DNA of 64,000 bases from Cristatella mucedo (taxonomy: Eukaryota; Bryozoa; Phylactolaemata; Cristatellidae), in assembly GCA_009760855.2 (NCBI GenBank), contig WPIO01000038.1:1726001-1790000 (forward strand), given 5' to 3'. The notes under the pieces are model-generated. The model did not search any database and was not told the origin of the DNA. It worked only from the letters and a program-made list of their open reading frames with translations. Both the position numbers and the translations under genes were made by a program. Below are positions 32,477-42,699 of the stretch, piece after piece; position 1 is the first letter of the stretch; every line of letters begins with the position of its first letter.

Positions 32477-32861
32477 TTTCAGATTGAGAATTTCCCAATA
32501 AAAGCCCTTCAAATTCTTCTTTTTTAACTACATCATCAGATAATGCGTCAGTAATCTTTGCGATTATTTCAGAATTGGAACTTAAAGCATTTCTTTTACG
32601 TTTGTCTATTTCCGTAAGTACACCATCAACTGATACAAACATTACGGATAGTGCTGAAAAGACGGTTACTGCATGACTAATACTTGGCATTGTTTGAATA
32701 TAAGTACTTGAAACAGTTACTCCTAATGCTATTAGAATGTTTATGAATTTAAGTACATATCTAACTCTTGTTAATCTTATTAGGCATGATCTAATTTTTG
32801 TATTAAATTGAACAGTCTCTTCATATTTCTTAATGGCAAAGTCTTTTCTTAAATCTACCAT
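32463..32861 (-). CDS. Two-transmembrane-segment protein
   Basis: 132 residues: a charged N-terminal helix (1-34), hydrophobic segment 1 at about 36-55, a short PSIS turn, hydrophobic segment 2 at about 61-82, then a charged soluble tail of about 50 residues. This topology resembles small 2TM proteins such as the SLATT group, but I cannot claim homology. The ATG follows ATATAGAAAA and lies 20 bp inside the right terminal repeat. The 3' end overlaps the integrase by 14 bp. Possible roles are virion membrane, pore or superinfection functions, all inferred. Confidence 0.6.
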   Translation of the reverse strand: MVDLRKDFAIKKYEETVQFNTKIRSCLIRLTRVRYVLKFINILIALGVTVSSTYIQTMPSISHAVTVFSALSVMFVSVDGVLTEIDKRKRNALSSNSEIIAKITDALSDDVVKKEEFEGLLLGNSQSEINIG

Positions 32862-32880
32862 TTTTCTATATTTATTTAAA

Positions 32881-33030
32881 AAAATCCATTATAATATATA
32901 TAAGATTTCATGTTGTACGAAAAGTCTAACATTAAGACAATTTCGTTTTCAAGACTTCGAAATGCGAGCGATAGCGAGCATGAGAAGGATTGAAAATGGA
33001 ATTGTATTAATGTGAGACTTTTCTTACAAC
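32881..33030 (-). repeat. Right terminal inverted repeat with internal hairpin
   Basis: Inverse of the left repeat, with the same two-arm palindrome. The nearest gene (2TM protein, minus strand) starts 20 bp inside it, as the polymerase gene starts 31 bp inside the left repeat. Both end genes are read inward. Confidence 0.9.
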
Positions 33031-33036
33031 AGGGCT
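33031..33036. repeat. Target site duplication, right copy
   Basis: AGGGCT directly after the right terminus. Removing the element and one copy restores a LINE-B sequence like those at 3650 (minus), 41090 (minus) and 43850 (plus). Confidence 0.85.
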
Positions 33037-33216
33037 CTCCCACGGCTTGGCTCCTTCGTAGCTAGCTGAACTGCTGCATTAGTTTCAGCCTGTTCGCGCC
33101 CTCAGGTCCTGTGTGAACAATGAATTAGCTGTCCCATTCCTCCGCTTAAAGACCGTTGGCGACAGAATCTTTAGCTCTGCAGGTCCTAGACTGTGGAACT
33201 CGCTTCCGTAATCGCA
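33031..33216 (+). mobile_element. LINE-B, middle part of interrupted copy
   Basis: Resumes the LINE-B C-terminal coding region (matching GLAPSYLAELL...LAVPFLRLKTVGDR on other copies) immediately after the Polinton-like element, up to the CTCGCTTCCG stretch where a LINE-A fragment was inserted. Confidence 0.75.
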
Positions 33217-33575
33217 ATACTAATTATATTAATAATGATGCACTTAATACAGAGCCCTCAGAGAACTTACTCTCTCTAGATGCTTTGCATTTGCTGCAAA
33301 GGTAAATGCAATTGAATGGTGAGTAAAATCATGCTTGATAAACAAGCAAAATGAATAACATGGTTAGGGTTGACATGCTCAGGGTCAGCATGCAAATGTG
33401 GTTAGTGGCAGCATGCACAGTGTCAACACGCATAAGCACATGGAGGACGAATCACAGGGACCCACTAAATGCTGTCCTAAATAGGCGTGTTTTTAAGTTC
33501 CCTTCAAATGTGGTCAGGTCCGGGGATGTTCTGACGCAGGTCGGAAGGGAGTTTCAGGCTTAGGGAGCAATGAGA
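33217..33575 (-). mobile_element. LINE-A 3' fragment nested in LINE-B
   Basis: Begins on the plus strand with an AT-rich TAATTATATTAATAATG tail, then the LINE-A 3' hairpin region and about 280 bp of 3' sequence, ending near 33575 where LINE-B sequence reappears. Confidence 0.75.
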
Positions 33576-33850
33576 GAACTACGACAACGACAACTACTCT
33601 CCTACTGCCGACTATGGATCATCCTTTTCAGCGGTCCTGAGCTGCTACTTTCATGCTACTCACTGCCTCAACTGCTCTCCTGACTCTGCTATACTTCTCA
33701 CTTTCTCTTTGCTGCGTGAGACGGAGTCTGTTGGCTACCGAATGCGCACCGAAAGCCGCTTAGGCTGTGAGTGCGCTATACAAAACTCTCCTGCGTAACA
33801 CCCACGTGGTCTTTATGACTTGGTGAAATTACAGACGGAGATACTCACCT
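33576..33850 (+). mobile_element. LINE-B, 3' end of interrupted copy
   Basis: Continues from the ACAACTACTCTCC segment through the CACTTTCTCTTTGCTGCGTGAGA region to the shared 3' end (AACACCCACGTGGTCTTTATGACTT...GACGGAGAT). The usual ATTAC-type tail is missing or eroded. Confidence 0.75.
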
Positions 33851-34499
33851 AGTGGACCTTGTCCGTGTTTGTAAGGTAAGACTGACAGCCATTTTTTGCA
33901 CAGGCTGCGAATTGGTTAGCCACTTCCTAGTGGTCGCATTGAAAGGCCTCCGCCTGCAAGCTTGCAACCCTCAACTGATCGTACTTTAATGTACAATAGA
34001 CCAAGCTGTTCGAGTTTATCTATGTTTGAGTTCAACGTCGCATCCAGATCAGAAATGCTGAAAATTGTGTACGATTTCTAGTATTTACATCCGTATCTGC
34101 TGTCGCAATTTTTTCGTAATTCTGTCGTAATAGTTTTGTCGCAATTCGGTCGTAATTTTAGAAAAGCAGGGGCCCCTTATTTACTAGCAAATTGCAGACT
34201 ACAATCAGTCAACTCCAAAGCAAGTTTAGAAGAAGGTTTGGCTCATTTGGCGAAATATTCTGAGAGTGGTTCCACTTCCTGAATATATGGCGCAAGGCTC
34301 TCGTACATTTTCCGCCTTGGTGCTTCCAACAATGCCAACTACTACGACTACTACTACGACGACTACGACTAATGCGTGCATGTAGCTGCAAGCTGCGACA
34401 CCTTTAAGCAGAATTTTCAGATGTTTCTGTAAGCAGTTCAGCCACCCTTATTGAGTTTGGTAAAAAAAAAAAAGAGACCATCGCCTGTAGACATTATAC
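33851..34499. other. Unassigned sequence
   Basis: Nothing beyond a short ACTACGACT-type run at 34340-34370. Confidence 0.45.
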
Positions 34500-35080
34500 T
34501 GTCCGCCTTTTGTTCTTCACCGGCGGAGCAACTAAGTTCAGCCATAACTAAGGTTGTTAAGCAATAACGTAGTATGTTGGAGTCATTTGAAAAGTCTCAA
34601 AAATCAGCCTCCATTCAAAACTACGTTTAAAGTCTGGATTATATTCTAAATTCTTTGCAAACTATCGCCTAGTCTTCCTCATTTCTTTTTGGTTAGAGAT
34701 TCTCGAAAATATTTTTGCTCAGCAGATTGCATATCGTATAGAAAGAAATGAATTGCCACAAAAGTTTCGCATGGGATTTAAGCAACATTAATCCTCTAAA
34801 ATGGCTCTTCTCCTTGTGACCAACGACATTCTTAGCCGCGATTTTCACTGCAACTTCACTGCCCTACTCCCGTTTAATCTATCAGCTGTGTTGCACAATA
34901 TATATTGACCACGATATTCTACTTAATACGACTGAGAAATGTGATTCGGGTAGTTTTTCCTCTGCAATCATGCTCGTTTGAAGAAAATAGTTACTTCCTG
35001 GCATCGTTCCACCCAATGCGCTGCTCGGTAGCAATCGACACTGGTATGCCGGAGGTGTCTCTTTGGATTCTGTCCTTCAC
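34500..35080 (+). mobile_element. LINE-B, degenerate 5' RT fragment
   Basis: Decayed match to the first part of LINE-B: CAGCCATAACTAAGGTTGTTAA, TTTGCAAACTATCGCCTAGT, the HQSS-like and LLVTNDIL segments and the ATCTATCAGCTGTG catalytic region. No open frame of note. Confidence 0.55.
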
Positions 35081-35241
35081 ATTGGAACGATCTGAAAGAT
35101 GGGGCTCAACATGCCCCGGCAGCCGTTCTAGAAATAGCTTCCCAGGCAAGATTGAGGTGTGGCTCATAAAGCTTAACCCTGCCCGTGCCTCTGAATACTA
35201 GATTACCATGAGTGACAGACGTGATACACGTAATGCCACGT

Positions 35242-35390
35242 CAATGAGTTATTCCAGTGGTTAGGGTGCTCGCCCCAACAAAGGTCTGGCTAAGGTTGTG
35301 GCCTCGAGCCCCCAGGCATATGTGAAGCGCCTGAATAGAGATTAAGTTCTCTTGGGGCGCTATACAAATTAATTATATTATAATCGGTAT
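35242..35390 (+). mobile_element. SINE-2 (tRNA-derived, LINE-A tail)
   Basis: Head CCAGTGGTTAGGGTGCTCG (A box) and a B box around GTGGCCTCGAGCCCC; then CATATGTGAAGCGCCTGAAT and TTAAGTTCTCTTGGGGCGCT, which resembles the LINE-A 3' hairpin; AT-rich tail. Confidence 0.75.
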
Positions 35391-35416
35391 TAATAAATTC
35401 AAAGTTGACTGGACTC

Positions 35417-35572
35417 ATCGAGCTAGTTTGGTCTAGCGGTTAAGGTGCTCGCCCCGACTAAGGTCTGACTGAGGTCGTGGGCTCGAGCCCCGAGGCATAT
35501 GTGAAGCGCCTGAATAGAGATTAGGTTTTCTTGGGGCGCTATATAAATGAATTTTATTATATTATATATTAT
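35417..35572 (+). mobile_element. SINE-2, best copy
   Basis: Head GTCTAGCGGTTAAGGTGCTC and B box GTGGGCTCGAGCCCC; tail AAGCGCCTGAATAGAGATTA...TTGGGGCGCTATATAAATG. About 30 bp after a sister copy in the same orientation. Confidence 0.8.
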
Positions 35573-35984
35573 TAACTCGATTGTTGTATTACTCGCCACA
35601 CATACTAAACAATCAGATTTATTTCATATATCGCACCGCCTCCTCAGCCATCATAAGTAGTCAACTATGTTAAACAAGTTGAAAATTAAGCATTAAGCCG
35701 GCCTATTCTTGCAGCAATTAAGATATAAATACAAGCGCCTGTCCCAACGGGCACGATTAATGGTAGCGGTAGACCACAGGATACTTTGCATTTGGCCCAG
35801 AATCAGACGCCAAATGTCGGTTATTTGCAACTTCAGTTCTGCTATTGGGCTCGCAAGTAAAATAGGCAGAAGTACTTGGCCATATTTCGTTCTTTAAGAT
35901 TACCGTAGCAGAATTCGAAACTTCAATTCGGAGAATTAATAGGGTGAATTTGAGCCTAAAATAAAATATATAATTCATTCGCAT

Positions 35985-36105
35985 AGCGCACTAGAAGAAA
36001 TTAACTTCCATTCAGGCGTTTCACACACGCAATGGAGCTCGACCCCCTGACCTCAGTATTCAACTGCATTTACCTTGGCCTTGGTTGGAGCGAATACAAG
36101 AACCG
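35985..36105 (-). mobile_element. SINE-2, reverse, decayed
   Basis: ATAGCGCACTAGAAGAAATT, CCATTCAGGCGTTTCACAC, GAGCTCGACCCCCTGACCTC; head weak. Confidence 0.5.
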
Positions 36106-36234
36106 CTAGCACAAACCAGAGCCTGAAATGAATCAATGAATCATCGCTAGACGAAGAACATTCTTACATCTATCAGTTTAGGGTAATGCATTTTAACAAG
36201 CACACATTGCTCTTTGGAGAGCACTTCTGATAGA

Positions 36235-37240
36235 TTAATTATAATAGTTATAATAATAATAACACACTTGATAAAGTGCCCTCGGATAACTTAATCTCTT
36301 TTTAGGCGCTTTGCATTTGCTCCAAAGGAAACACAATAAAATGTTTAGCGTTAGCATGGTCAATAAACAACAAGAATAATAATGTTAGGGGTGACATGCA
36401 CAGGGTCAGCACGCAAGCATTGTTAGTGGTACCCTGTCCGGTGTCAGCAGGCGTAAGCACATAAAAGACGAGTCGCAGGGACCCACTAAATACTATAATA
36501 GGTGCATTTTTAATTTCTTTTTAAATGTGGTCAAGTCAGGGGATTTCGTGACACAAGTTGGGATAATTATCATAATCTGGGAACATACGAACTAAAGGCA
36601 TGGTCTCCAAAACATGTGACGTTTGTACGGGGTATAGGTAAACAGATAACGCATACGGGTAAACAGATTCCGAAAAGCGGGTGGTACGACGCTTAGCTTG
36701 ATGAGGCAATAGATCTAATAGGTAGGCTGGAGCCAAAAAATAAAGGAACCTAAAGGTGAGTGACAAAACCTTGAAGCCGTGGCGTTTCTTGACTGGTAGC
36801 CAGTGCAGGTCAACGAGAAGTGGTGCGATGTTGCGACTGCGACGCTCGCGACAGACAAGCCTAGCGGCAGAGTTTTGTATCAGCTGTAAGTACCTGATTG
36901 AGGCCAGTTGACCAGCAAGCAGTGAGTTAAAAATTCAAGACGGGATGCCACAAATGCATGGACCAACTAGATGTGGCATCCCTGTCTAAACACGACCAAA
37001 TTTTAGCAATGTTATGCAGCTGAAAGTAGGTGGACTTGACTATGGAGCTGACGTGGTCGTCTAATGAAGGTCACTTTGGATCATGACACCTAGATTTCAT
37101 GCAGATTCAACATGAGATGCTGGCAGAGCCGATTTTGAGCGTTAGCCTTTCCAACTTCTAAATCACTGCTTTAACTATAGCTAGTAAGTTTGTTTTATCA
37201 TCATTCAAGTTAATAAAATTTGCAGCCGTCCATGTGTGAT
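36235..37240 (-). mobile_element. LINE-A copy, decayed
   Basis: (TAA)n tail at 36240, then hairpin, 3' UTR, C-terminal region and thumb region up to the ATTTGCAGCCGTCCATGTGTG segment at about 37240. Many small indels. Confidence 0.7.
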
Positions 37241-38400
37241 TGAAGCCAAATTAAAACATGCCAAGATCAATTAAAGGCTTTGTTAAGTTGCAAGAAGTTA
37301 GCAAAATGGTTCAGGACACAATAGAGAGAAATTATTGTTAAAGTTATCAGCAGCAGCCCTTTATTAATTACTTCCGACTTGTTAAGAATATTTCTCTTAC
37401 AAAACCTTATACGTTTGGCGTTACTCTAAAATATTGATCTGCTGCATCATGAATTGCAATACTTCTTCTAAGAGCACATCGTTCATGCTTTTGCACACGT
37501 CATCGGTAACGGTCTGAGTTGAAAGGCCTGTCCAATCCTGCGCTATAGCCACAATAAGCTTTGAGCTGTTTTTGCCAAAGCATATACTTACCCATACTTA
37601 TTCGATTTTGAACATTCTGGGTTAGTTTTCCGTTAACACCTAAAGTAAACGTGTTTCAAATCAGTTGAATGACTTAAAATTAAAATATGCTAAAATTCAA
37701 ATTAATCATTGAAAATAATATTGGCTAGTTCTTCCGTGTCGAATCCTTTCGAATACTTCAAGCGGTGCTCCCTAGTTTATGAATTGTATAATCTTCTACA
37801 AGTATTAGCCTGAGACGGCTCACATAGGGTTTTCCTTGCAAAAGCACACTTTCTCACAGTCCAAGAAAGAAATTCTCTCTGATTTCTCGTTAAGTGAATA
37901 CTCTTGGCAAAAATTAGAGCCTTAAGTGGCGATGGGAGTTAGGAAGGCCTCAAAGCTATATCGGAACATCCTATAACAACGCCAATCTAGCGATTCTTTC
38001 AGAGGCGCCGCCAGGATTAAAAAAAACGAAAAATGTCGAGTGAGACAGGAGCCTTTTATACCTATATTTCATACGATATTTTGTACATATTTGTATGAAT
38101 ATACTGAAAGTAGAATCCATGGCGGCTCTTAAACTATAACACAGCCTATTAAGGATTACCGCTGCAGGGCTAGAGCTCTCGACTTGGTTCTGTTGTTCCT
38201 GGGGCTGGAGATTTTTAGTAATAATGACGTTCCAAAAAGACTAGAAGCCGAAGGCCGAGCTAGCAGCTTGATTCTCGTTGGTTACTATCTGAGTATGCAA
38301 CCGTGCAGAAAATTAGCCAGCTGAGGTATTAATGTTTCCTAGGGCTTGGTGACCTGCTTTCTTCTACTTTTACGCACTTTATTTTGCTTCATGCTTTCCC
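37241..38400. other. Unassigned sequence before GC-rich island
   Basis: No frame or repeat recognised. Confidence 0.45.
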
Positions 38401-38500
38401 CGACAGTTTGTTCCAGCCGTTCGGCCAGCGTTCCTCAGCCGCCAGTGGATCTCGCGGACTCGTACGTCGCCGCTAATTTCTCACGACGCTCGGCGACTGT

Positions 38501-38567
<67 letters not shown>
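38501..38567. repeat. (CCG)n, about 22 units, in a GC-rich island
   Basis: An uninterrupted CCG tract in a CpG-rich block (about 38400-38880) that is open in several frames on both strands. A promoter-proximal or 5' exon repeat is possible. Confidence 0.9.
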
Positions 38568-38880
38568 ACAGCTGGCTGCCGCCACGCATGCGCACCGCGC
38601 ACGCGAAGCGCATGCGCGCGAGGGTTGCCTTGCTTCGCTACCCGTGCGTCTTTTCGGAGCGAGCTGACTTCGAGAAGCGCCGGCTTTTCTGAGAGCCGGT
38701 GCTTCTCGCTTCCGCTTTTCGCAGACGGCGGAGCGGGCGCCGCCTCGCAGTTCACAGTTCACAACGGGCGCCGGTCCCTCTCCGCCCCGCGCCGCCCCGC
38801 CAGCCCCGCGATCGCTCGCTTGATGCTCGCTCCGTTTCAGCGACAACGCCGCCGGCGAGAACCTGAGCGCAATCAAGTCG

Positions 38881-39176
38881 TTGCGAATCCTGCGCGTCCT
38901 GCGTCCTCAGAAGACGATCAAGAGAGCTGGTGTCGTCATACCAACAGCTCTTTCTCCTAGCACTACTACTACCGCACCACCTTCAACCAATACCACCACA
39001 CGACCTTCGGCATCTACCACTAAGAATCATCCTATAACTGTGACTAGACCATCTTTAAAAACCTCCACCCCGCACCAAAATTGTGCACCATTGTACTTCC
39101 TGTAATCTTTACTTTGTCAATAGCAGCAGTAGCTATTTATCTGTTAATCTCGTTCTGCCGAAAGGCCATCAAGTAA
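38881..39176 (+). other. Possible host exon: Thr/Ser/Pro-rich stalk plus transmembrane segment
   Basis: 38936-39060 encodes a Thr/Ser/Pro-rich stretch (SPSTTTTAPPSTNTTT) typical of O-glycosylated stalks. In the next frame, 39072-39176 encodes a hydrophobic segment (IVLPVIFTLSIAAVAIYLLI) followed by CRKAIK and a stop, the ending of a type I membrane protein. The two differ by a frame, with a TAG at 39045 in the second, so an intron, a frameshift or chance would have to explain the join. A TTTCAG acceptor-like site lies at 38836-38841. Confidence 0.35.
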
Positions 39177-40639
39177 CCGGGACCGACTCGGCTACCCAAA
39201 CAGAAGAAACGGATTACCGATAGTCATGTTGCACCCCTTTCAATTATCACTACGAAGGCGGCTGAGATAACTACATGTGGCTGTCGGTGTTATGCTACTT
39301 TTCCGCCATGCTGGCGTGACGAGTATCTGATTATTTGAATCTCTCTGGCGATTAATTTGACCAAAGTAGACGGATATTCCAACCCAGCAGTCATAATTGA
39401 CCATCTTCGCGAGGCCATCTTGTAAGAAGGACTATATGACACCGATGAAAAGCTCGCTGCATGAATGAAAACCTCGCGCCGGTTCAGAGTGATTGCAACG
39501 CAATGCTGCATGCTCGATCCCCTTGGCAAGACTCGCTCTCGAGTAGCAGCTCAAGCACTCTCACCGCTTGTTTTATTCAAATTATTTCGTGAGAATCTTG
39601 AAGCGCATCGTAGAAATGTATGCTGCTTGTTTTATTGGATTTGGAAAAGCTATTTTGCTCACTAATGGCCAGGATTGATATAACGCCGCGATTTATTGCC
39701 TACTTGCTTGCGTGCAACTGCACGCAGCAAAGCAGCAGAGTGACATAACGACAGTGAGAGTTTATGCACTTTCTACCTAATTGAAGTGGCTTATCGATTA
39801 ACTCTACTTTTTTATTTGCGAATACAAAATTGTAGCGCTGCGTGCCATTTTAGTTGTAAATACTTCTTTCGTTGGATTTTTTAAAGGTGTCTTCTGCGGA
39901 AGCACTGCGTTCCCTACAGTTTTAGGGAGCCAACCTTTTTGCTTAGTAAATCAGTTTCGTCATCATACAAAACGAACAAACTGATGAAATTCACCCGATG
40001 GTAGTACATTCAATTAAATAATAAATCAAGTAGCAATATGCTCGCATTTAATGATCTACAGCCACTTAGATGTGATACCATTGTCGGAGATGCTGTGTAG
40101 TGCTTTCCATAAGCTAGTCACTGTCTTCGAGCGTTTGTGTTCTGAAACAATTTAGCTACTAAGCTCTGGAAATAAATACGCGTCCAAGTCTCCTCTAACC
40201 TGATGATCTATACCTTATTTTAGATACTATATGATTGGTTAAGAAAGAAAGCACTTCAAAATGTTTTGAGCCCGATTCTTGCAAAGTGCTACCGCAGTAT
40301 CAATGAAATATGCTTTAACGTCAAGTAATACAAAATACACGTGCACAAGGCACGTTTGCGGATATTTTCAATCAGAGATGTCATTTTTTATTTTAAGAGT
40401 CTGATTTTAGATGCCTACTTTGCATCCATGATTTTCGTCTATCTAAATTGTGAGAAATGACTGAAAACTCCCGTTTAATCGTTACCCTCTCAGGGGCATT
40501 AAGCCAAGGCCAGTCTCAAGGTCTCGCTTGTACGTCTAGGCGCGCAGTAGGGTCTGTGGCCACAGCATTACAGCTCGACGACTGAGATAAGATCTTAAAT
40601 TCATTTGACAGCCAGCGAAAAGTTCGTCCGGATGTATTG
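39177..40639. other. Unassigned unique sequence
   Basis: No repeat recognised; could be intron or 3' flank of the candidate exon at 38.9-39.2 kb. Confidence 0.45.
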
Positions 40640-41630
40640 TAATTTAATTTAATGTGTCTCCGTCTGTAACTCCTCAAAGTCATAAAGACCATGTGGGTGT
40701 TACACACGAGAGTTTTTTGTAGCCCACTAACAGCCTAAGCGGCTTTCGGTGCACATTCGGTAACCAACAGACTTCGTCTCACGTAGCAAAGAGAAAGTGG
40801 GAAGCATAGCAGAGTCAGGAGAGCAGTTTAGGTAGTAAGTAGCATGAAAGTAGCAGCTCAGGACCGCTGAAAAGGATGACCCATAGTCGGCAGTAGGAGA
40901 GTAGTTGTTGCGTAAGAATTGTGGAAGCGAGTTCCACAGTCTAGGACCTGCAGAGCTAAAGATTCTGTCGCCAACGGTCTTTAAGCGGAGGAATGGGACA
41001 GCTAATTCATTGTTCACACAGGACCTGAGGGCACGAACAGGCTGAAACTGATGCAGCAGTTCACCTAGGTACGAAGGAGCCAAGCCGTGGGGGGCCTTGT
41101 GGATCAGCGTAAGAACCTTGCTCTGAATCCGTTGGTCAACCGGCATTCATCTTAGCTCTTTTAGCAAAGGAGACACGTGCTCAACTTTCTGGGATTTGAA
41201 GACTAGCCTTGCAGCCATATTCATAGTCGGCTGCAGTGGCCTAATCGCTTTTTTTGGTAGCCCACCCAATAGGGAATAGCAATAATCAAGCCGGGACAGA
41301 ACTAAGGAGCTAGTTAAATTTTTTGCAAGCCACTGTGGAAGACAGCTCCTAATCTTGGATAGGGATCGGATGTGATGGCTAGCTGCAGAAGCAGTCTTCA
41401 GATTGAAGCTTTTAAAATTGAGGCATTTTTCAAAAACGACACCTAAATTTCGAGCACCTGGTGATGGTCGCACAACATCCTCGCCTATTAGAAGAGCAAA
41501 CCTCTTTAATTCACCACACGCTTCAAGCGTTGTGGAAAATGTTAGCCGTTTCTCCTTACGCTCGTGGATTGCATACGCCTTTTCAGTTTGGCAGTTATAA
41601 TGAGCAATCAAATGAGTCACACTCAATCAA
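40640..41630 (-). mobile_element. LINE-B 3' half copy
   Basis: Two adjoining frames, 41147-41626 (thumb region, ARNLGVVFEKCLNFKSF; LVLSRLDYCYSLLGG) and 40727-41146 (C-terminal region), separated by one in-frame stop at the LRWMPVDQR position, the same position broken in the 20461 copy. The 3' end lies at about 40640 with an AATTTAATTTAATG tail. Confidence 0.8.
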
Positions 41631-41679
41631 GTCAAGCATATGGCTTATGTTGCGAGTCCTGCCATTACAGTCACGACAT

Positions 41680-41862
41680 TCTCGCCGTGATGACACACTT
41701 GGTACGGTGGTTGTTTTTCACGACCTCGGGCCTGAAATCATCGGTTCAAATCCTGCGGTGGACAATCCTTTATTGATGCTGCAAGCGGTGGTGATAGCCA
41801 TAAAAGCTCGTCTGCCGCTATAAAAAAGAGGCGGTTAAATCAGCTGGTTTTTAGTTCTTTAA
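41680..41862 (+). mobile_element. SINE-1
   Basis: Head GCCGTGATGACACACTTGG, B box CGGTTCAAATCC, body and AAGAGGCGGTTAAATCAGC end. Lies just beyond the LINE-B copy at 40640-41630. Confidence 0.75.
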
Positions 41863-42222
41863 TTTTACTCCCTAGGCTAGGCTGCTGAGATAGCAGTCGA
41901 GCTCCTTAGCAGAGTCGTGGAGCTAATAAGACTTTTTGAAACATTGCATGACTCTCGCACCAAGTTGAGCCTTTCGGCTTTTAGAGAAATTTGCTAATCT
42001 CTTCAATAAACACTCAAAATGGGTCATTATATTTTATACTTTTTAAACCCGATTAAACAAAGGAGTAGCTGTCGCAATTTTTAAAGGTTTATGAAATCTT
42101 ATACTAATTTGAGATCACACAGCCGTTGCTAAAAAGTAAACCGCCATTATAATGCAGTACTTAGTCTGTACAGCGACTTGATTGCAGATCAGTTTTCCCT
42201 ATCAATGCTTCGATATTGGTTT

Positions 42223-42350
42223 ACTCAGCAATGGGGCTAATTTAATAATGACTTTTAAAGAGAGAGCTCGTCGCCTTAAGACCATCACTCAGCAATGGGG
42301 CTAATTTAATAATGACTTTTAAAGAGAGAGCTCGTCACTTTAAGACCATC
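42223..42350 (+). repeat. Two-copy 64-bp tandem duplication
   Basis: The unit ACTCAGCAATGGGGCTAATT... to ...AAGACCATC occurs at 42223-42286 and 42287-42350 with a few changes, inside the LINE-B 5' part. Confidence 0.85.
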
Positions 42351-42699
42351 ATCTCTGTGGTCTTCACTAGCACGCAAAATTAGCTCAGCCATAACTAAGA
42401 TTTTTAATGCTTCTTCTGAAAAAGGGTTGTACCAAAGTTCTTAAAATCAGCCATCCTTAGACCGTTACTTAAACAATCTGGATTAGATTTAAAGGTCCTA
42501 GCAAATTATCGCCCAGTTTCCCTTCGTCTCTTTTCGTCAAAGATGCTTGAAAGAATTTTCGCTATACAGCTGGTAGCACACATTGATATGAATACAATTT
42601 CAGACAAATTTTAATCGGGGCTCAAGCGCCAGCACTCCACTCAAACTGCTCTCCTCCGTGTAAGCTAGGACATCTTATGCAGCAATGATGAGTGGGATG

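Larger units (their letters stand above)
20519..33030. mobile_element. Polinton/Maverick-class self-synthesising element, complete end to end
   Basis: Bounded by 150-bp terminal inverted repeats with one mismatch and by an exact 6-bp target duplication AGGGCT. It contains a protein-primed-type family B polymerase and a DDE integrase, the two defining enzymes of Polintons, plus fibre, nuclease and unknown genes. It is visibly richer in A+T than the flanks and has interrupted a LINE-B copy whose coding sequence resumes directly on the other side. Genes are packed tightly, with convergent overlaps of 4, 14 and 39 bp. I find no major capsid protein, penton, packaging ATPase or cysteine protease, so this is either a reduced lineage or a copy that lost its morphogenetic genes. 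The left end carries one extra T before the symmetric terminus. Confidence 0.9.

Noticed and set aside
38346-38960. Long frames rich in Arg or Ala on both strands
   Set aside because: They are created by the (CCG)n tract and high G+C content; no domain or splice support.
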